A program made the position numbers and the translations under genes. Shown one piece after another: positions 17,668 through 27,421 of a stretch of DNA of 64,000 bases. The stretch spans positions 1-64,000 of the forward strand of contig NZ_QVNQ01000013.1 in the NCBI RefSeq assembly GCF_003432485.1. The letters run 5' to 3'. The number at the start of each line of letters is the position of its first letter. Position 1 is the stretch's first letter. Source of the DNA: Actinomadura spongiicola. GTDB lineage: Bacteria; Actinomycetota; Actinomycetes; Streptosporangiales; Streptosporangiaceae. The notes under the pieces are model-generated. The model was not told the DNA's origin, made no database searches, and saw nothing but the letters and a program-made list of their open reading frames with translations.

Positions 17668-18290
17668 CGGCTGGGACGAAACGCGCAGCCTGCGAGCCCG
17701 CGCACCGCGGAGCAGAGCTCTTGGAAAGGCCTCAGTGACGGCGGCACGCGTAGCGCGTCGGGCGCTGCGAGCGTTGGGGCGTCCGTGCTGGCAGGCCGGG
17801 AGCAACCCGCCATCTGGGCCGATAGCTGTCGAGTAGCAGCGACTCTACAAGGCTCCGAGCACTGTCGTGGCGTGGCCGGATACGGCAGCCCAGCCAGCGC
17901 CGAACTTCGGTGTTTAGCCTGGTCGTGCGCTCGTTGTGGTGGCAGAGTGCACGAGCACGACCGGCCCTTACGGGCGGACTGTGAAGGTTTCGCCGTGTTG
18001 ATCTAGTTGCTGTGATTTCCTATTGGCAATCCGGGTCACAGCTTGGCTTCGGGAGCGCAGGTTGCGCGGCCTGCGGCGACATGCTTGGGGGAGCGGTGGA
18101 CGGCCGATGGCGGAAGCCCCCGTGGTTGGTCGGGGATGAGCATCTGTTGCGGGTGGGACCGGGCACCGGAGGTGATGAAGAGAACTCGTGCCCGTCTTTC
18201 GCTGCGGCGAAAGCGCGCCCGGCATTGCGTACGGCGGTGCGTTCACGTTTGCCGAGGTCCCGCCTGGAGACCTTCACGCTCGGCCCGATC
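17668..18290. other. 623-base stretch without a convincing gene
   Basis: The downstream nuclease frame stays open back to 18012, but the upstream codons look non-coding. An imperfect hairpin is present in which GTCGTGCGCTCGT pairs, with a 2-base bulge, to ACGAGCACGAC around 17925-17965. Nothing else was recognised. A promoter for module B is expected here, but none stands out. Confidence 0.4.
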
Positions 18291-19700
18291 ATGGATGCTC
18301 TGGACGAGATCGAGTTCGACGAGACTCCACTTGAGTTCGCGCTGGCCGGATTGCGCGGATGTTCTCCCGCCATCCACGCTGGTCACCTTCGCTATGCGGA
18401 CCATGCGGTCCGCCTTTATTGGGAGCATTGTAAGGGCGAGAGTCTCAAGCCGGTTCAGCCTTACTGGGTCGTCCAGCGGAACGAGGAAAATTTCTGGGAA
18501 TTGTATGCGTGGTGGCGACGATATGAATCGCTGGATGGGAGCGTTCGTGAGTACCGGAGGCTGCGGCACGGAACGGTCAAGGGCTCGCCTCCCGGCGAGA
18601 TAGGCATTGCGGCTTATGTGGCCGCTCACGGGCGTCCGGCAGCTTGGCCGAAGCCGTGGAGTGAGTGCTTCCCGATACTTGGCGCGGCACCGCAACGGGT
18701 CCGCCGTATAAGGATCGTGGAAGTCGGTCTGGCTGATGGACAGGTGAGCGTCGAGTTCGAAGGCAGTGTCGAAGACGCCGAGGACTATTACCGCACGTAC
18801 GGACACCCGCACGTCGCCAGGGTCGTATCGTCCGGCGGCCTGTCCACAGGTCCCTCGTGTTTCGAGTGCAAACAGAGGACCGCCTGCACAGCGTTGCCAC
18901 GAGTACCCGGGATCCTCGGCTTGCCATCACGAGCGGCCTCGCTCCGCAAGGTCTCCGTGAGCGATCTCCGGTATTACAGGGACTGCCCTGCGCAGGCACA
19001 CCTGAGATCGTTGCATCTTCCCAAGGAGGGGGAGTACAGCGATTCGGCCAAGCTCGGCCAAGCGGTTCACCACTGGATCGAATCCCTGCACCGCCGTGAC
19101 GGCCACCCCGCATGTGCTGCGGCAGACATGCCCTCTCCGGGACGGAATTGGACGAAGGAGCGATGGCGGGTTCCGGATGAGCTGGCAGATACCGGTCTGC
19201 GGATGCTTCATCACCATGTGGACGCCTGTCCTTTCCAGGCGGGAGACCTCGTTGAACGTGCTGAGACGGAGGCGAAGCGCGCCTTCCACGACACGGCGGC
19301 GCAGGTCGTCGTCGTTGCCAAGCCCGACCTTCTCTACCGTGAGGACGGCTCCTGGGTGTGGAGGGAGCTCAAGACGACGCAGAAGGAACGCTGGTTCCAC
19401 GACGATCTGCTGGATGAGTTCCCGCAGCTCGCTCTGGGGGTTGTGGCACTTGCGCGGGGTGCGCTTGGCGGTGATCCGAGCGGCTCCCGAGTGGAAGTGG
19501 AGGTCCTCCGGCCGACGGGGTCTGACCTGCACACCATCGACCCCTCCGAGCCGGACCGTCTGGAGAAGGCGCTGGCGGTGCTCCGGCGCTATGCCACACC
19601 GTGGCGGGAAGACGAGACCTTCGAGGCTCGACCGGGCCAAGAGTGTCAGTGGTGCCCTGTATCCAGGTGGTGTGCCAGCTACTCAGCCGCAGACCTCTGA
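18291..19700 (+). CDS. RecB/Cas4-like PD-(D/E)XK nuclease, extra gene of pPIWI-RE module B
   Basis: About 469 residues from the ATG at 18291. The C-terminal half is a PDDEXK_1 (RecB/AddB/Cas4-like) nuclease: VSDLRYYRDCP, LGQAVHHWIESLH, then D346 in AKPDLLY and E359-L-K361 in WRELKTT. C232 together with C452, C455 and C461 forms the one-plus-three cysteine arrangement that binds a 4Fe-4S cluster in Cas4 and AddB. A further C190-x2-C193-x5-C199 knuckle precedes it. The N-terminal 180 residues are unfamiliar. The stop is 18 bases before the REase gene of module B, so it is very likely the first gene of that operon. No ribosome site is obvious at 18291. Confidence 0.8.
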   Translation: MDALDEIEFDETPLEFALAGLRGCSPAIHAGHLRYADHAVRLYWEHCKGESLKPVQPYWVVQRNEENFWELYAWWRRYESLDGSVREYRRLRHGTVKGSPPGEIGIAAYVAAHGRPAAWPKPWSECFPILGAAPQRVRRIRIVEVGLADGQVSVEFEGSVEDAEDYYRTYGHPHVARVVSSGGLSTGPSCFECKQRTACTALPRVPGILGLPSRAASLRKVSVSDLRYYRDCPAQAHLRSLHLPKEGEYSDSAKLGQAVHHWIESLHRRDGHPACAAADMPSPGRNWTKERWRVPDELADTGLRMLHHHVDACPFQAGDLVERAETEAKRAFHDTAAQVVVVAKPDLLYREDGSWVWRELKTTQKERWFHDDLLDEFPQLALGVVALARGALGGDPSGSRVEVEVLRPTGSDLHTIDPSEPDRLEKALAVLRRYATPWREDETFEARPGQECQWCPVSRWCASYSAADL

Positions 19701-19718
19701 GGATGAAGGGCCCGTGTG

Positions 19719-20855
19719 ATGGCCGAGACTACTCCGGCCACTGCGCCGAGCTTCTTCGACGGCGAAGTTCTCATGCGCTTGATCGCCACCGCCATGGTCA
19801 CGCTATCCCGGCAGCGCGCCGTGCCCAACCCGGTCTACCCGGCCAAGGTCCAGAACGCCTATAACCATCTGGTTCTGCGTTGCCTCGAACGTGAGGTCGA
19901 TCCTCCGGGCAGCGTCGCCGAGATGATCTCCTGGGCGAGTGAGCTGCCACTTGAGCGCTGGCCGGTGTCACTCCCTGAGGAACTGCTCGGAGGGGACGGC
20001 CTGCTCGTCGACAAGGAGACGCGCACCCCCACCCAGACGTGCTTGGAGTGGGAGGTGAACGCCGCCGACCCCGCGGCCGAGTTGTTCGAGAACGATCGTC
20101 TTCTGGATGCTATCGCGGTCTGCCGTGCGGCTCAGGCACCCGATGCCTACACGGCCTTCCGGCGTCACCTGACAACGCGGCCGGTACTCATGGGTGCCGA
20201 ACTCGCTGAGCTCGGCGGAGATCTGGAGTTTGGGCTCTTGCTTCACGCCATTCTCAAGCGTTGTTACGAGACCGCCCCTGCCTCCTATCAGCGGAACGGT
20301 GTGTACATGCAGTGTGAGCGGTGCCGCTGCCTGATGGTGCCGACGAGCCGAGGTGGCTTCCGCTGCGAGCTCGACCGTTGCCGGCGGGATGGCAAGACCA
20401 GCCGCGGGACTCCGCTGCGCGGAAATAAAGGAGGCGTGCTCCAGCTCAGCAGGCCCTTGCGCATGTTCATCACCAGCCCGGGGCTCGCGGAGACGGACCT
20501 GGAACAGGCGCTCATCTCCAAGTTCGGGATCAAGCCCCAGATGTGGCCGAACTATGACGCCTACGACCTCAGGCTGGTTCTTCCCAACGGCCAGGCGTGG
20601 GCCGTGGACGTCAAGGACCGGGTTAACCCGGTCCTGCTCGCCCGGACAACGAAGCCGTTTCGCACCGATCCGCCGTTCGACCGGGCGTTCCTCGTCGTTC
20701 CCCGTTACCGGTTCGCCGAGAACGACGCCTACGGGCGCATCTTCGCCCGTCACCTTCCCGAGGCGATATCCGATCAGATCACCCTGCTCGACGACCAGGC
20801 GTTCTTGAAGCTGGTCTCATCGGCGCGGAACAGGCCAGGAGGTTGGCGTGCGTGA
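19719..20855 (+). CDS. pPIWI-RE module B: REase-fold nuclease
   Basis: A 378-residue protein homologous to the module A nuclease (1658-2905). A cysteine-rich patch (CERCRCLM, then RCELDRC) occupies the place of the CPIC...CWH patch in A. The nuclease core is D280 in YDAYDLRL and D297-V-K299 in AVDVKDR, followed by AFLVVPRYRFAEND. Sequence just before the core (SPGLAETDLEQAL...MWPNYDAYDL) aligns with A's PGLPELDLHDRL...LWPGLDAYDL. A GTG at 19716 is an alternative start. It overlaps the helicase gene by 8 bases, with a strong AGGAGG site for the helicase inside its 3' end. Confidence 0.8.
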   Translation: MAETTPATAPSFFDGEVLMRLIATAMVTLSRQRAVPNPVYPAKVQNAYNHLVLRCLEREVDPPGSVAEMISWASELPLERWPVSLPEELLGGDGLLVDKETRTPTQTCLEWEVNAADPAAELFENDRLLDAIAVCRAAQAPDAYTAFRRHLTTRPVLMGAELAELGGDLEFGLLLHAILKRCYETAPASYQRNGVYMQCERCRCLMVPTSRGGFRCELDRCRRDGKTSRGTPLRGNKGGVLQLSRPLRMFITSPGLAETDLEQALISKFGIKPQMWPNYDAYDLRLVLPNGQAWAVDVKDRVNPVLLARTTKPFRTDPPFDRAFLVVPRYRFAENDAYGRIFARHLPEAISDQITLLDDQAFLKLVSSARNRPGGWRA

Positions 20856-23800
20856 CCGTAGTGGCTGGCACCGGCGTTGTTCGCCCTCCCAGCTCAACGA
20901 AGTGTGGCCGAGGAAGATGGACACGTTCCGGCCCGGCGATCTCCTCGACGTCGAACTTGGGCTTTACCTTCTGACGTGCATCATGCCCACCAGGACCGCT
21001 GCGGACGCCTGGACGTTGCTGGGCGGCTACCCGTATGCGGAAACCTTCGGGGACGTCCACAGCGAGGACCAGCGGTTGCCCATCCTGCGGGCGCGTCACT
21101 ACCTCTGGGACCTCAGACGCCGCAAGGCATGGCGTGACGGCCTCGACGACTATCTCAAGGTCCCCCAGGAACTGCGCGGCTACGACCTGGACGGCCTGGA
21201 CGACATACCCCGCCGTCGCGAACCGGCTCGGGCCGCACGCCGCTTCCAGGTCTACGAGGAGTTGCTGACCACCGCCCCGGTCTACGCCACGCGCGAGATT
21301 CCCATGGCCGACGCCGAGGAGCACACCTTCCGCGCCCAAGACCGGGAATTCTCGGTCACTTTCACCAGCGAGCTGCTGACCGACTCCACCCCCCGGGCAC
21401 ATCCGCTCGGAGCGCTACCCGCTGGACGAGGCGAACCCGTCGAGGTCACCTGGGAGGAACTCGAAGAGGCCGCCCACAAGATGGATGCCATCGAGGAAGG
21501 CCACCCCGATGGCCCACGCAACAGATGGACCTGGCGGCTCAACCGCGTCAAACTCCTCGTGCGTGATGAGGAGGCGGGCAGATTCACCCGCAAGGGCAAG
21601 CTGCGCGTCGATCGCCTGCTGCACCTTGTGGGAATGGTCGGCGCCGGTAAGTCCACGATCCGCGACATTCTGGCCTTCCAAGCCGCGACACAGATGGGGC
21701 GGCGCATCACCATCGTGGTCGGCGACGTCGCCGAGACGCTCACGATCGTCGACCAGTTTAACCGGCTGGGCGTGCGAGCCGCCCCCGTTCTCGGCCACTC
21801 CACCAGGGAACGCAACATCAGCCGGCTGCACCGGCGAACGGCCACCGCCGGTGCCGTCACCATGCTCGCTCATGATCATCCAGGGTTCGCCTACCTGAGC
21901 AGCGCCTGCCCGGTGGACGCGTTACGGGGTATGGAGGCCAGAGCACCACTGGGCATCCGTGAGGCTCCCTGCACCTCGCTCTACACCGTCCCCGAGCCGG
22001 AGGAGGCCCCGGCCGAAACAACGCTCGAAGGCGATGCCCCGCCGGCGTCCCAGCCGAAGCCAAAACGGCGCCTGTGTCCGCTGTGGAACAGCTGCCCGCG
22101 GCATCACGGCGCGCGCGAACTCGTGGACGCGCAGGTCTGGGTCGCGACCCCCGCCAGCCTGGTGCACAGCGCAGTACCCCAGCACCTGCACGTCGAACAA
22201 CTGCGGTACCTGGAACTGGCGTGCCGACTGAGTGACCTGGTGATCGTCGATGAGGCCGACCGGGTACAGATGCAGCTCGATACGGCGTTCGCCCCCGCCA
22301 GCACCCTGGTCGGCAGGTCTCCGAACTCATGGTTCGACGAGGTCGCCGTCCACAAGTTCCAGCAGATGGCCAGAGACGGACGTCTGCAACTCTCGGCTCG
22401 GGACGTCGACGACTGGACCAACGCGGTCAACACCGTCAGCGCGGCCACCGATCGGCTCTACGCACTGCTCGTCAAGGACGAGGAACTAAGGAAATGGATC
22501 AGCGTCGACTACTTCAGCGCCTTCACACTGCACTCACTGCTCATCGACAGCTGGTTCCCCGAGAGCGATGAAATCGACCCGTCGCCGCAAGCCCGGCTAG
22601 TGGAGGAGGCGCTCTCTCGATTCCGCGACGATCCACTGCACGAGACCCGGCCCAAGGACGAATCGGATGATGTCGCCGAACTCGTCAACACCTTCGTGCA
22701 TCTCGCCCTCGAACTCCTTCACGCCCCGCACGGCTCACGTACTCGTGATCGACTCCGCTTCACTCTCACGGGCATCGTCGGCCCCAAACCAGACATCCTT
22801 GACCGGCTCGACATGCAGGCGATCCGCTTTGAGTTCACGTTGCTCCTCGCCGCTCTCCACAGCCGACTCGACTTCATGACAACCCTCTGGCCGCGGGTCG
22901 AGGCGGCCATGAACCTCGAAGCCACCTCCAACGCCCTGTCCCGAAGGCCCCCCAAGGACTACGAGCCCGTCATTCCTGAATCCCCGATGGGCAACGTTCT
23001 GGGATTTCAGTTCCGACATGACGACCGGGAACGCGACGGTGACCGGAGCGGCGAACTCCGGTTCTTCCGCTGCAACGGCGTCGGTCGGGAACTCCTCGCC
23101 CGGCTCGGCGACCTCGCCATCGTAGACGGGCGGCCTGGCCCGAACGTATTGCTCATGTCGGCGACGAGTTGGGCGGGCACATCGAGCAGGTATCACCTGC
23201 ACGTCCCAGTCGGGGCGATCTTGCGTCCGCTCGACGAGGAAATCGAAGCCGTCCTGGCCACCGAGTTCCGCAAGGAGTTCCTCTACTGGCCAGGTAGTGA
23301 CAGACCGGTGAAGTTGTCCGGATGTGACCCCGAGGAACGCCCCGAGGCGCTGCTCCAGATGCTCCACCAACTCGCCGTCCCCGACCGAAGCCTGATTGAT
23401 TCGGTGAGTATGCTCGACGCCGAGCTTGCCGAGATCGAGGACCCCGAGCGGCGTCGGATCCTGCTCCTAGTTGGCAGCTACGTCGAGGCCCGCCGTGCCG
23501 CAGAGTTCTTGAATCAGATCCCCGAGTGGAACGGCCGGGTCACCCTGCTAATCCCCGATGATGCAGACGCGGACACCTCATGGGCACGCATGCCGGAGAA
23601 CCCAGCGGTGCGGACGCTGTCCCGCGGGAACGTCGCCTCCTTCGCCAGAACCGGCGGTGAGATCCTGGTCGCACCGCTGCTCGCCGTCGAGCGAGGCCAC
23701 AACATCGTCCTGAAGGACGGGAAGGCCGCCATCGGAAGCGTCTACTTTCTCGCCCGGCCTCATCCCCGGCCCGATGACATCTCCCTCGCCATTCAGGCGA

Positions 23801-24255
23801 TCAACGACTGGGCTGTGCGCCAACTGCGGGACCATGACGGTCTATTCCGCCAGGCAGCGCTCGCCGCCGGAACGCCCGACCAGGCCGGGAAAGAGTTTCG
23901 AGGTCGGGCACGCAAGCTGTGGAACCGCCTCCTCACCAGGCGACTGGCATGGTCGAGCCTGCGTGAAGACGAGAAGATCGCATTCACGTGGGACCAACTC
24001 GTGGTCATCTGGCAGGTCATTGGCCGCCTCGTCCGCGGGGGCGTCCCTGCCCGAGTGGTCTTCGTTGACGCGGCGTTCTCCCCACGCGAGGCCGGATTCC
24101 ACGCCACCGACACCGCGGACACGAGTCTCCTGGCCAGCATGCGCGAGGTCCTCGCCCCCTACTTCAACGGCGATCCTGACCTGTCTGCGCTCGACCGATC
24201 GCTTGTCCAGGAACTCTACGAGCCGCTCTACCGAGCGCTCATCGACATGAACTAA
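20848..24255 (+). CDS. pPIWI-RE module B: DinG/XPD-type superfamily 2 helicase
   Basis: A helicase of 1,135 residues. Walker A is GMVGAGKS with K268, the DExD box is D468-E-A-D471 and motif VI is Q1056-VIGRLVR. Cysteines between the two ATPase motifs (SACPVDALR, APCTSL, RLCPLW, NSCPRHHGA) form an Fe-S-type insertion, followed by VWVATPASLVHS in the usual place. The GTG start has an ideal AGGAGG ribosome site. It is the counterpart of 2902-6231 with the same architecture but clearly diverged sequence, so the two modules are not a recent duplication. It is predicted to unwind target duplexes for the PIWI-RE protein. Confidence 0.85.
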   Translation: MRDRSGWHRRCSPSQLNEVWPRKMDTFRPGDLLDVELGLYLLTCIMPTRTAADAWTLLGGYPYAETFGDVHSEDQRLPILRARHYLWDLRRRKAWRDGLDDYLKVPQELRGYDLDGLDDIPRRREPARAARRFQVYEELLTTAPVYATREIPMADAEEHTFRAQDREFSVTFTSELLTDSTPRAHPLGALPAGRGEPVEVTWEELEEAAHKMDAIEEGHPDGPRNRWTWRLNRVKLLVRDEEAGRFTRKGKLRVDRLLHLVGMVGAGKSTIRDILAFQAATQMGRRITIVVGDVAETLTIVDQFNRLGVRAAPVLGHSTRERNISRLHRRTATAGAVTMLAHDHPGFAYLSSACPVDALRGMEARAPLGIREAPCTSLYTVPEPEEAPAETTLEGDAPPASQPKPKRRLCPLWNSCPRHHGARELVDAQVWVATPASLVHSAVPQHLHVEQLRYLELACRLSDLVIVDEADRVQMQLDTAFAPASTLVGRSPNSWFDEVAVHKFQQMARDGRLQLSARDVDDWTNAVNTVSAATDRLYALLVKDEELRKWISVDYFSAFTLHSLLIDSWFPESDEIDPSPQARLVEEALSRFRDDPLHETRPKDESDDVAELVNTFVHLALELLHAPHGSRTRDRLRFTLTGIVGPKPDILDRLDMQAIRFEFTLLLAALHSRLDFMTTLWPRVEAAMNLEATSNALSRRPPKDYEPVIPESPMGNVLGFQFRHDDRERDGDRSGELRFFRCNGVGRELLARLGDLAIVDGRPGPNVLLMSATSWAGTSSRYHLHVPVGAILRPLDEEIEAVLATEFRKEFLYWPGSDRPVKLSGCDPEERPEALLQMLHQLAVPDRSLIDSVSMLDAELAEIEDPERRRILLLVGSYVEARRAAEFLNQIPEWNGRVTLLIPDDADADTSWARMPENPAVRTLSRGNVASFARTGGEILVAPLLAVERGHNIVLKDGKAAIGSVYFLARPHPRPDDISLAIQAINDWAVRQLRDHDGLFRQAALAAGTPDQAGKEFRGRARKLWNRLLTRRLAWSSLREDEKIAFTWDQLVVIWQVIGRLVRGGVPARVVFVDAAFSPREAGFHATDTADTSLLASMREVLAPYFNGDPDLSALDRSLVQELYEPLYRALIDMN

Positions 24256-24293
24256 GCCGATGTCCCCACACAGGTCACCATGAAGGGTACGTA

Positions 24294-27107
24294 GTGGAGT
24301 ACCAGCAGATCCGGTCCGCGTCATACTGGCATAACCCTGACCGGGACGCCTTCAAGGTCCCCATGCACACCCTCGCCCTGCCGGCCGACTGGGAGGCGCC
24401 CATCAGGCGCCTCTACCAGCACGGGATGACACCTCAACAGGCGGAACGGCGTCAGCTCATACCGACCAAGAGCATCAACCAGCTCATGCGGGCCCTGGCA
24501 CCGGACCTGCTATCCGTCGATCACAACGCGACCTTCGGTACGGATCAGCCATGGCTCTACGCCGCCAGCCCGTATCCGACCCGAATCATCAACAGCTTCG
24601 TGGGCGCCTGGCTTCGAGACCTGCAACAGAAGCCAGAGGATCCGGAATCGGCCAGTCTGCTCCACAAGACCTTCCGACTACTCGACGCGAGCGGCCTCAC
24701 CTGGCAACCCGCCAACGTCGACCTCCTGGAGCAGACGACATCAGCGGGCGGCACCTCCCTGCCAGCCTCCCACCTCTACCGGCTGCTTCCCGATGTCCTC
24801 GCTGCTCGGATCGCTGCGCAACCCGCCTACGAGCACAACGGAAAGACCCTGCAGTTCCGCCAGGTGGCCGGCGACGCCAAGGTCGGCGGCGCCGAGCTCA
24901 TGTCCTGGCCCCCACGGACCTACCAGTCCAACAACAAGGACGACGACGGCAAGAAGACCTGGTACTACTCCGCCTACATCCGGCTCAGCCTGCGCACCGT
25001 TCCGTTCTCACCTGTCCCTCGGATCCACCTGAGCACCGGCATTCGCCGCTTTGTCCGCGGTCAGGTATGGATGCCCACCGAAGGAGGCGTGTCGGTATAC
25101 CTCCTCCCGGATGAGTCGCTGATCCCGGACGGGCCAACACCGCACCGGTTCTCCGTCGCCATGATGGAATGGAATCGCGGCACCACGGATTGGAGGCACG
25201 GAGGGCCACAGGGAATGCTGCTCGGGGTCTCCGCGCTTGACCAGCTTCCTCCCGTGGACCGCCTGGTCAAGGAAGCCGATCGCTGGATCGACGGACCCAA
25301 TGACGATAATATAGCCGTGGCCGTAAGTCACCACGCCGCCATGGGCTACCACGCCATCGGCACGGGCCTCATGCCCAGCGAACGACGCAGACTAACAGAA
25401 TGGGCGGAACAGGCGCTGGCACCGGACTTCCTGCCCGTCCCACTCCTCACACGAAGTAGATATAGCAAGCCGGCCAAGAAGCAGTTGGAAAAGCGTCGAT
25501 CCATTCCCAAGAAAGAGCTTCCCGAAGAGAAACTGGCCGCCATCCTCGCGGAAAACGAAGCCATCAGCGGACGCAATGCGCTCCGGCGCAGAAAACACTT
25601 GGCCGAAGCCATCGATGGCCTTCCATTTGTGGCCGTAGTGCTCTACCAGACGGAGGGCATGCGAAACCGGATCATCCAGGCAGCAGAACGCGGGCTCGAC
25701 CTCGTTTCGCACCGGGTCGAGGATGGCCCCGAGACGTGGACGTGGCGAACCGAAGAAATCGAGGTAAAGGTCCACGCACTGCCGATCGGGGAACTCGCGG
25801 CTCCCCTCGGAGGCGACAGCCCGCCAGCCAAGGGCGGAGAGCACAACCAACAGATCACATCTCGCCGTCATGCCGTCGCGGCTTTCATCAAGAAATTGAA
25901 GGTGAAGATGCCGGGTGCCCAGGTCGCCTTCGTTGAGCTGGACGGCAAGGAACGGTTCGCCAAGTCCAAGCGCAGGGCCGACCCGAAGTACGCCATCCGC
26001 CTCGGCCTCGCGGATGCGGGTCTCGTCAGCCAGTTCTTCCGCCCCCTCGACCCGGACATGGAACCCGACGAGGCTGAGGCGGACGCCGTCTTCCGGGCCG
26101 AGGCCGCGTGGCTGGACGGTCTGCGGCAGACAGGAATGCGTTTCGTTCCCCTCCACTCACTAGGGGACTCCATACCGGAAAACCTGAATCAGCTTGCTTT
26201 CTGGCTGGTGAAGCGCCGTTCCGACGGTCCCACCAACAGAGCCCAGTTCACTCCCATCGCGGTCCTCCTTCGTCCTGGCCAAAAATGCATCATGGGAAAA
26301 ACAGCGGACATGTCCGAATGGGTGCCGTACCCGCAACTCCTGCGAAGCCTCACCAGCCACATCAGCAAGGCCGAACTCAAGACCGCTGCCCAGCAGTCCG
26401 CAGCAACGGCGGCGTTTGTCAAGAAGACCCTGAGCGCGATGCGCGGCAGCCCCACGCTGGTGCTCGTTCGAGCCCAGAACATCCGTTACAGGTGGCCATG
26501 GCTCCTCAACCGCGGTCTGGTTCAAGACCGCATCGGTTTCGACAGCGGTCCCCTGCAGAGGATCGGTCTGATCGGAAAGCAGCTTAGATTCATCCGGGTC
26601 GCCGACAGCGAGCGAGACGAGACTGCGGAATGGTGGGCGCCGGCGGAGCTGCTCTCCGAAAAGCATGAAGGTAAGCAGCGCGGCGGCATTGCCAAGGGGC
26701 TTTGGGTCGCACAAGACAGTTACCATGTTTTCTACAGCTCAGCTGATAGGGCTAGCACGCACCCGGTTAGCTCGGAGATGGCCAAGCTCACTTCCCACGT
26801 CAACGACAAGGGCTACAGCGAGTTCAAGCCCACCAAGAACGCCTGGAACCCAGAACTCCTCGAACTGGTAGTAGCCTGCATGCAGCCTGGAGACGATCCC
26901 GAAAAATGGGCGATGTTCGTCCATCAGCAACGTCTTTGTGACGACTATCGGGACGTCCTCGGCCTGCCGCTGGCCCTGCACCTGGCCAAACTAGCGGACC
27001 ACTACGCCCTCCCGCAGGAAGAAGTTGAAACCATCACCGATACCAGCAGTGAGGAATCGCCCAGCGAGCAATTGATGCTCGACATAGAACCCATAGATCA
27101 CTCGTGA
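24294..27107 (+). CDS. pPIWI-RE module B: PIWI-RE protein
   Basis: A 937-residue PIWI-RE family protein, almost exactly the length of the module A member. Recognisable parts: an N-terminal module domain (residues about 1-330), a MID-like central region (about 430-520), and a C-terminal RNase H-fold region with LVLVRAQNIRYRWPWLLN, GGIAKGLWV, HPVSSEMAKLT and KPTKNAWNPELLELVV. R in NIRYR and E in VSSEMAK are candidates for the conserved Arg and Glu that give the family its name; this placement is my inference. The GTG start is 38 bases after the helicase stop. The 3' end is AT-richer than the rest of the module. No gene of the module follows. Confidence 0.75.
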   Translation: MEYQQIRSASYWHNPDRDAFKVPMHTLALPADWEAPIRRLYQHGMTPQQAERRQLIPTKSINQLMRALAPDLLSVDHNATFGTDQPWLYAASPYPTRIINSFVGAWLRDLQQKPEDPESASLLHKTFRLLDASGLTWQPANVDLLEQTTSAGGTSLPASHLYRLLPDVLAARIAAQPAYEHNGKTLQFRQVAGDAKVGGAELMSWPPRTYQSNNKDDDGKKTWYYSAYIRLSLRTVPFSPVPRIHLSTGIRRFVRGQVWMPTEGGVSVYLLPDESLIPDGPTPHRFSVAMMEWNRGTTDWRHGGPQGMLLGVSALDQLPPVDRLVKEADRWIDGPNDDNIAVAVSHHAAMGYHAIGTGLMPSERRRLTEWAEQALAPDFLPVPLLTRSRYSKPAKKQLEKRRSIPKKELPEEKLAAILAENEAISGRNALRRRKHLAEAIDGLPFVAVVLYQTEGMRNRIIQAAERGLDLVSHRVEDGPETWTWRTEEIEVKVHALPIGELAAPLGGDSPPAKGGEHNQQITSRRHAVAAFIKKLKVKMPGAQVAFVELDGKERFAKSKRRADPKYAIRLGLADAGLVSQFFRPLDPDMEPDEAEADAVFRAEAAWLDGLRQTGMRFVPLHSLGDSIPENLNQLAFWLVKRRSDGPTNRAQFTPIAVLLRPGQKCIMGKTADMSEWVPYPQLLRSLTSHISKAELKTAAQQSAATAAFVKKTLSAMRGSPTLVLVRAQNIRYRWPWLLNRGLVQDRIGFDSGPLQRIGLIGKQLRFIRVADSERDETAEWWAPAELLSEKHEGKQRGGIAKGLWVAQDSYHVFYSSADRASTHPVSSEMAKLTSHVNDKGYSEFKPTKNAWNPELLELVVACMQPGDDPEKWAMFVHQQRLCDDYRDVLGLPLALHLAKLADHYALPQEEVETITDTSSEESPSEQLMLDIEPIDHS

Positions 27108-27182
27108 TCGTGGAGCCGAGGTGTCCAGCCGCCAGGTAACCGGTGCTGTGCCCCGTGTTTCGTAATGCCGGGGCCCGGAATT

Positions 27183-27335
27183 TCATGCTGGGTGTCGGGT
27201 CTGGTAGATCCTCTCGTACTCGATCGGAGTGAGGATTCAGTACGTTGTGGCGGCGTCGGCCGTTGTGGAAGGTCTCCAGGTACTCGAAGATTGCATTGGC
27301 CATTTCGATGCGGGTGTGCCCACTCCTTTGATGGC
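27183..27335 (-). mobile_element. IS3-family transposase C-terminal remnant
   Basis: The minus strand encodes RIEMANAIFEYLETFHNGRR then RRHNVLN, followed after a frameshift (two bases missing) by LTPIEYERIYQTRHPA and a stop at 27183. This is the C-terminal end of an IS3-type OrfB integrase-core transposase. The rest of the element is gone. It is a scar at the border between pPIWI-RE module B and the next defence genes. Confidence 0.7.
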
Positions 27336-27421
27336 AGGTAGCGTCCTGGGGCGTTGTCGAGGTCCCGTGAAAGCGTCCAGTTCATCGGCGGAACGAAACA
27401 CTGATAGAACCGTGTGCGACG

